Below are positions 41,501-50,500 of a stretch of DNA of 64,000 nucleotides, in pieces. A program made the position numbers and the translations under genes. The first letter of the stretch is position 1. Each line of letters starts with the position of its first letter. Origin of the DNA: Lumbricus terrestris (lineage: Eukaryota; Annelida; Clitellata; Crassiclitellata; Lumbricidae); contig OX457037.1 of NCBI GenBank assembly GCA_949752735.1, positions 33,294,956-33,358,955 on the forward strand. Direction: 5' to 3'. Under the pieces are notes generated by a model that saw only the letters and a list, made by a program, of their open reading frames with translations, searched no databases and was not told the origin of the DNA.

Positions 41501-44500
41501 GTCTACATTTAACCTTATGTATTCAGATGTAGTGTGAAAAGTTACTTGATGATGCTCATCAACGTTTGTATTTGAACAGAACAAGAGTGGTAGCGCAGCT
41601 TCAGCCGCCATCTTAAACCGAATGGAGACAAAGGAGTCACCGCCAACGTATCATCAAACAAATAAGTTCACAAGCGCTTTTCAGGACATTGTTGACGCTT
41701 ATGGAGTGGCCACTTACAGAGAAGTCAACCCGGGTAACACATTTGCGATTAACTTCTATCTATCTTTTGCACAATTTTAGGAGGTATCCCTAAAGATGTA
41801 GGAACTGGAAAAGAGCATTTTGAATTATCCATGAAATCCTGTCCCTTCCAAGCAGTAATCATGATAATTGGAAATATTCTCAAGTTGGTGTCTTACTGAG
41901 AACTTGCAACCAAAGTACCTTATTTTTTAGGTTATATGTTGTTCTTTTCTATAAGGCACAGCGGCACAAAAACAGCTTGTCAAATCAATATACATAGGTC
42001 ATGCTGAACTTAGGGAGCTATGGCTAGGATTCATGAGCATGGTTGAATAGAGTTTAAGCGTGGAGTTAAATTTTAGAGTTATTGAAATAGGCGATTTTCA
42101 TGAGTTTGTTTTGACGGTTCCTAGATTGAAGAGAATTGTTGCTGTGGTGCCACTGTGTCACATTTTTTTATTATAACGATGAAATGTTTCAAATTGTCTT
42201 CCTTTCAGCGCTGTTCACGATCGTCAGCTTTCCATTCCTGTTCTCAATGATGTTCGGTGACGCTGGACATGGATTTATCTTGCTTCTTGTTGGACTTCTG
42301 ATGGTGTTGTTCGAAAAACGACTGATGCAATTGAAGATAGATATCGACGTAAGACTCGATCTCAGTTTCATCATGCAATTTTTTGCTAAACTAAAATTGC
42401 AACTATGGCACGAATTCCTCAGAGTTTGTTTACAGTTTAAAGTTTCAACAACATTTATAGAAAACAGATGTGTTGAGAATATGCCAATATTAGAATAGGA
42501 TCTACTCTTTCTTGTCGATTTTACTATGAAGTTGGTAGCTATAGCATTTTACTACCAACCTTACTATGAAGTTGGTAGCTATAGCATTTTACTAGCAACC
42601 TATAACCTGCTAGTATAAACTGGCTAATTTAAACTGTTTTTAAAATTGTTCAATTTCCTTAAACCCTTCGGAAGAGGGGTTTAGTGTAATGGTTAGCACT
42701 CGCGCATGAAGAGCGCATGGACGTCGGATTGCTTCCCACCACCCTCCCAAAGGTCCATTCAACCTTCCAGTCAGCAGATGGTATTGGTAAAATGAGTAGT
42801 GAGACTTGATGGGCACCTTGCATGGCTGCCAGCAGGTAAATTCGACTCCTGTAATAACTTCTGATCTTTCTGCATTGTGTCAGTTTGAACGTAAATGAAG
42901 ATTATTACCTTACATCACCCTTACGTCACTTGTTATTTCAATCTGTTTAGTGGGATTTGTTTGACATTTCATGATTTCAGATATGGAATATCTTCTTCGG
43001 AGGGCGTTACATTATTCTAATGATGGGAGCATTCTCAATCTATGCTGGTTTTCTGTACAACGACTTCTTTGCAAAACCGTTTAACGTGTTCGGCTCAGCA
43101 TGGACTGTGCATCTGTAAGTTTTGCTAGAAATATCTTCGAAATTACTTCGCAGTTTTCATATAGATTAAAGGTTATTGAAGTGGTTTACAGCCATTGATC
43201 ATATGTCGTTGATCATATGTCATTGATCATATGTCATTGATCGTATGTCATGTCAGTGATCATATGTCATTGATCATATGTCATGTCAGTGATCATATGT
43301 CAGTGATCATATGTCATGTCAGTGATCATATGTCAGTGATCATATGTCATTGATCATGTGTCATGTCAGTGATCATATGTCATTGATCATATGTCATTGA
43401 TCATGTGTTATGTCAGTAATCATGTCAGTGATCATATGTCATGTCAGTGATCATATGTCAGTGATCATATGTCAGTGATCATATGTCATGTCAGTGATCA
43501 TATGTCAGTGATCATATGTCAGTGATCATATGTCATGTCAGTGATCATATGTCAGTGATCATATGTCATTGATCATATGTCATGTCAGTGATCATATGTC
43601 ATTGATCATATGTCATGTCAGTGATCATATGTCAGTGATCATATGTCATTGATCATATGTCATGTCAGTGATCGTCAGTGATCATATGTCATTGATCATG
43701 TGTCATGTCAGTGATCATGTCAGTGATCATATGTCATGTCAGTGATCATATGTCAGTGATCATATGTCATTGATCATATGTCATGTCAGAGATCATATGT
43801 CAGTGATCATATGTCATTGATCATGTGTCATGTCAGTGATCATATGTCATTGATCATGTGTCATCGATCATGTGTCATTGATCATATGTCATTGATCATA
43901 TGTCATGTCAGTGATCATATGTCATTGATCATATGTCATGTCAGTGATCATATGTCAGTGATCATATGTCATTGATCATGTGTCATGTCGTTGATCATAT
44001 GTCATTGATCATGTGTCATCGATCATGTGTCAGTGATCATGTGTCATCGATCATGTGTCAGTGATCATATGTCATGTCAGTGATCATATGTCATTGATCA
44101 TATGTCATTGATCATGTGTCATCGATCATGTGTCATTGATCATATGTCATTGATCATATGTCATTGATCATATGTCATCTATCATATGTCATTGATCATA
44201 TGTCATTGATCACATTACCAGTAGACGATGTAACATTCTCGTTTGGTTCACATTTAAAATGCATGTATGTTCGACAATGATTATTTTTTTATTACCATCT
44301 TTAGTGACTAGACCAGCATCACTAGGCAAAAATAATGCTGAGTTTGGCTATGGGAGAGAGGGTTTATTGTGTACTGGATTAGTGTGGAGCAGTGGCATAG
44401 CCAGAAATTTATGTTGGGGGTGGGATTATTGCCTGGCTGGATACCCTTCCTGACACCAACCCAACAGTATTACAGTAAATAACAGTAAATAAAATTGGAA

Positions 44501-47500
44501 TAAAGTAACAAAGGAAATAAAGTAAGAAAAACAATTGTTACTGCAAACAATTGTTTTTTCTTATTTAAGTGGATAAGTAACCTTTTAAAAAACTTTGTCC
44601 TAAGCCAATGGGGGGTTTAACCCCCAAAATCCCCATTGTCTGCGCCACTGGTGTGGAGAGCATTGACTCAGTTTTTTGAAATTTCGAATTATTGATCAGC
44701 GTGCGACTGCTGTCAGAAGTTTCAGAAGCCCATCGAAGAGGATAGATGATTTGCTTGAAGAACATTTTGAATCAGGGGAACTGCTGTGATGAACCTGACG
44801 AGTAGTTTAGGTCGGCTTTATCTGACAGTTTTGTTCATGAAGTCTATTATATTGCGATTGAGTAAGGTGAGCAGTGACAGTTGACTTTCTGTTTAGGTTA
44901 CTGAACAAGCAAAGTCGCTTCTACATTGCTTGTATATTGCAGGTATAGGCGTCAGCCAAGTGGCTGCTAGACTTGCCCACAAACCTTAAAGATCTTGAAG
45001 GTTCTTATTCAGGCTAGCGATGCACAGTTGTCAACTTTTGTGCTCTGAAATGGAGACATGCATTTTATCGTCTGATATTTGCCGCTGCTTGACAGCTCAA
45101 TTATGAAACAGAATTACAGAACTTTGTGCCTGATATTCTTTGGATTTTCGATTTTAGTTTGAATGTTTTAATTCTTTCAGGCCACAAGAGCTCGTACAGA
45201 GCCGTTATGTACAACTGAATCCAAACACTCATGAAACAAATGACACCAACTACGACGGCGTTCCATATTTTATGGGAATGGATCCAGTCAGTATGCAAAA
45301 TATCTTAATAAATTGTGATTGATCAGGGAAAACCATTATTATAATTATTATTATTATTATTCAGGGAAGACCATTTTTATTATTATTATTCAGGGAAGAC
45401 CATTATTATTATTATTATTATTATTATTGTTATTATTATTATTATAAGTTAATCATTGAAATTAGCTGAACCTTTGCTATTGAATTACTTCATATTTAGC
45501 AAATTTCTATGCTTGCTGCTATTTGCATCCAGTGATGTAAAACTGTAATTAGTTCTGCTTTACCTGAACTGCTTCAGCTTCCAAGGTAATGGGAAGATGA
45601 TCACAAAACCAACTGTTACCGGTCTGGTTTGTAGAGTGACTTAGAACAGAGCAACTATTGGTTTCATGCTAAAATTGATGTGTTATTCAAACATTCACAT
45701 AGACAGACAAACAGACAGACAGACACAGACAGAAAGAGACAGATTTTCTTATGAGTATTCAAATATTACATGAGCTTCGGTAGCAACTCTGAGTTGAATG
45801 AGCTTTCAGTAGGGCATCAATGATTTTCTTAGAGGCAGCTGACTTACACCTGGAAAGGTTTGTCAAGCTTCTGTTGTCTGGTTTTGATTTCAGGTTTGGC
45901 AGATGTCGTCAAACAAGATCACTTTCCTGAACTCTTTCAAGATGAAAATTTCCATAATCTTTGGTGTTAGTCAGATGTTCTTTGGTGTCATACTCAGCCT
46001 TCAGAATCATAGGTAATGAACACCGACTTCATCTTTCCGGTTTTCTTTACTTGCTGATGAATGAATGCTGTGCATGATGTTTTGTCAGTATGTCCTGTCC
46101 TCAGTCAGTATGTCCTGTCCTCAGTCAGTATGTCCTGTCCTCAGTCAGTATGTCCTGTCCTCAGTCAGTATGTCCTATTAGCCATACTCAATGCGAGGGT
46201 TGGCCACGTCGTACACAATTTTTCTCCATTATTATCTGGTCATGATCCTCCTTATCAGTTCCGCCGTCAAGAGTGCAGTCCACGTTCTGATGTTATCCAT
46301 CCAATTCGTGTTTGGTCTACCTCGTGTATGGTGTAATTGGTGTTGTGCCTTGAATTGTCTCTCTCTCTAAACAACTCCTTTCAGTCGGTGTGTCCATAGA
46401 TCGCCAGCTTCCTTTACTTAACAGATTTTATAAGATTCCTCTCGACACCAGAAGTCTCAGGACCAATTCATTTGTCTTTTTAGATGTCCATTGTACTCGG
46501 AGTAAGTATTCCAGTTATTGAACGAACAAACGAATGAATGAATGAACGAATGAATAAATGTGATTAGAATTAATGCTATATAGTTTGCTGTTTGTTGTTA
46601 GTGTGACACGCATTCACATGTCTTTGTTCTTAGTGTGACACGCTGTCACATGTCTTTGTTCTTAGTGTGACACGCATTCACATGTCTTTGTTCTTAGTGT
46701 GACATGCATTCACATGTCTTTGTTCTTAGTGTGACACGCATTCACATGTCTTTGTTTTGCTGTTGGTAGATACTTCAACGAACGCATCAACATCTACTGT
46801 GAATTCATTCCGGAAATGATTTTTCTCTTCTGCATCTTTGGTTACCTCGTCATTCTCATCTTCTATAAGTGGATTGCGTATGATGCGGCGGATTCCAGGT
46901 GTGCGCCCAGTCTACTAATCGGTACGGTCAATGTTCATCACAAAATTATTTACTGGCAATTTGATATGGCAGAATTTATCTAGCACTCACATCAGACTGA
47001 AGGCTCTGAAGACTGAACTTTTAAAGTCTGAATTTTTTTAGCAGTTTCTCGTTATTTTAAGCATTTCTTTTCCAAGCTGAGATCGTGTGTGATTAGTCAA
47101 TTCTGGGGTGACCAACTTTTTTAAAGTGGGCTCGCTGAAGCTAGTGAAATTGTAGCAAATTTTGTGAAAATGAAGAATAAACAAAGCTACAAACAGACTT
47201 GCATGGTCGTTAGTTCTGAAGTTAGCTTATTATCATTATTTGACAATTTTAACACAAAATCCTCATGGCGCATTCATTAGGATTACTAGATAGTGAATTT
47301 TGATAGTTAATAATTTTCAATTAATTTTCATCATTGTGGCCCTCGACTTCAAGAAAAGTTTTTCGATGTCCCGCGATGTAAGAAAGGTTGGACAGCACTA
47401 CACTACATGAATCTACAGATACAATACGAGGCAGCAGTTTATCTAATCCATATGAGATATGAATATCCTGTTTCAATGTAGGTCTTATCAATATGTTCCT

Positions 47501-50500
47501 GATGCAGTACGACAGAACTGGAACCTGTGATCCTCTGTACGCAGGCCAGGTAAGTCCGAGTTAGTTTCTGCAAGAGCATCGCTATATAATCAATCATTGC
47601 TAATTTTCTAATTGAGAATATTAACAGACGTAGCAACATTGATAGTAATGCAAACATTTTATGTGTGGACTGTGTTGAGAGCAGCGGAGTTAACTTGCGT
47701 GAATTAGTACTGTGGTGAATTCTGTTTATCTGATTGTGAATTGAATGTTCGCATTACCTGATTGTGAATTTAATGTTCGCATAGCTCATACAAGTCCACA
47801 AAACTCGACAGTCTACCTAAACAACAGGTAGCGGAAATGCATATCATGACGTCTCTTTAAGGATATTCGTTGTATGTTTTCAATAAGATCTATGATGCCT
47901 GTGAGCGATCAAGTATAATTCAGTTGTAACTCGGCCAAGTTGAAAGCGCTAACAAGAAAATCTACTCATAATCAATCTGAAGCAAATAAGTCTTAAGGTT
48001 TTCTGGAAGAGCGATAAAGAAGATGATTTGAGAATACAGATTGGAAGTTGATTCCATTGAATGTCACCGCTGTCTTCGGCATCATGGATGATTCTATTAG
48101 AATTTAATATACGTAACTTTTTCTGTATAAATGTTATATAGTCATAATAACGTCTATTCCCCTTACTTAATCACACTCACCATCCTGTTCAGCTTCTTCC
48201 TTGTATATAGGCCCCTACTAAGCGGGACTTGTCCCTTCTGGAGTGCCTATTGCTCCCTAGTCTATCTCCTAACTTCTTTGCCAAACGCATTAGTACTTTA
48301 ATTTAACTTGTGTTATACCATGTTCTGTATAATTATGTTTATTGTGGGAACAATAAACAATTTTGATTTGATAGGTATCTGTTTGTTTTGATTACAGGAA
48401 GGTGTTCAGAAGTTCCTGCTCACTCTCTGCATCCTCTGCGTCCCGTGGCTGCTCTTCGGTAAACCTGCATACCTACACTACGAACAGAAGCGCAGACAAT
48501 CGGTACGATCGTCATCATTACTAGTGAAATTTCTCAGCGTCATATGTTTAATTCCTCATAGTTATTGGGGAGGGTTTATGGTAGTGGTAAGACTATGACA
48601 CGTAGAGCAGAAGTTCGGTATCGATGTGGTATCGATTCTCACTACTCAACCATTCATTTTTCATGTGGCATTGGTAAAATGAGCGGTAGGATGGGTGGTC
48701 GCCCTGCATGGCTGCCATACAGTTAAATTTTACTCCTTTCATAACTTGTGATCATCGGTTCATACTGTGACTGGTAATCGTAATATTACGATTACCAGTT
48801 TATTGTGGTCAGTTTGAATTAATAACAACTAAGATTATTGCGTCAAATATTATTATTCATTATTATTATTATTATTCGTCATGCTAGTCTTGACTTTGAT
48901 GTGAATAGGTATCATATAATCTAAAATAGTAATTTTTGCTACTGACTTAAGTCATTCTCAGCTATATATTATCAGCTAAGCAAAAGTAGTTATTTAAAAT
49001 TGCATCATTTCTTTAGTTCAGACATAAAGCTATCTTGTGCAAAGCAATGAAAAACATGAATTAAATTTTTTTAAAGCTGTTGGCAACAGTAATGATTATA
49101 CGATAATGTATATAATTATGTTGTACGAGATTAGGAAAACTTTTTTACTCATTTAATTTTGTAAGCTTTTTATGTTGTAATGGTATATATTGGGGTTGGT
49201 AGAGTATCCTATAACAATGGTTTATAACACAGGCTCAGCAACTGTTAAGGTATAAATATGTGAAAATGATTGCATGCTTTAAGTTGTGTGTGTTTGTCTG
49301 GTAACCTATTTCACAGCTTGTTTAACAATTTATTTCTCTTTTGGTGTTCATAATAATTGTAGTCTAGGTTTTTCTTTGGTTATAATTAAGTGATCTTTGA
49401 TAGTAGCCTTAAATTTCTTTGAAATTTTGTTAGTCTGTTTTAAAAAACCTATTCAAAATGTATTTTGTCTTACTTCAGTTGAACTGTTTTACTTATTTCC
49501 ATTCTGCATGAAATGCATTAATTTTGTGCATTTGAATCGACAGTCAAGATTAGAAACATATTACCAGCTAGTCATAAGATAAACATTTCAATGTGTGTGT
49601 TTTTTCAGATTTTTGTGCCTACCTTTTTCCAACGCAGTTAAATTCTGACAGAAATTTGCCGTTGCCAATATGATACTGTGTACTAGTACTGCTTCATTTT
49701 TATGGTTACTGACTGAATCTGAAATTTTTTTATATCTGAAGTTAGGGTGATGTGTTTTAGAAAGCCACATCTTATCAAAACTGGGTTGAAAATTCCATGT
49801 TGCCAGTTGGGTTTTGAAATTAGTGGTTGATATCAACAGAAATTGCCACATCTTTATCAAAACTGGGTTGAAAATTCCATGTTACCAGTTGGGCTTTGAG
49901 TTCAGTGATAGATGTCAACAGAAATTAGTGATAGTCTTAGTCTTGACTGTCAGTTTACAGGACATGTTTCTATTAGTGTGTTCTTTGCCCCTTTGATATG
50001 ATGAGCTGTATCAAGCATCAAGCTGTTGTTAGTCCATGGTCTGGTGTGCAGAACCTACAGATGGACAGGTCTTCAAAGCTTTCCAATGTGATGAACATTA
50101 GCTGACATTGTTTAAGTCACGTGACATTTGTTCCATTCCGTTCTAGAGTGGAGGCGACCGAGGTGGCTATATGCTGATGAGGAATGGTGGTGACATAGAA
50201 TTGCAGGTCTGCACCGTTGTCTGTTTTATTGTTTATTTGCCGCTACTTTGGCTGGTTCTTTTCGTTTGTCTTTCTTCGTGGTTTTGACGGCCTTGTAGAA
50301 TTGCCTGCATGCTGATTCATTTTTCTTCTGCTAGCCATGATTTGGGTAAGTGAAAATGGTAATGATATTTAAAAAAAACTGTATGGCAGCTGCTTCATTG
50401 ACAGTTTAGTTTTTCATCAGAACATTATTTTGCTTTATCAGTTTGGGAGTGCCTCTGAGTAGAAAGGGAGGGACACTGTGTAAATGTTCTGAATGGATGA

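Noticed and set aside
43190..44213. CRISPR-like or satellite array
   Set aside because: There are no unique spacers, the units vary continuously, and the context is a eukaryotic intron. It is a minisatellite.
47103..47396. Further hAT-like element
   Set aside because: The ends loosely resemble hAT termini (gtgaccaac / gttggacagcacta), but I found no matching 8-bp flanks, so it was not listed.
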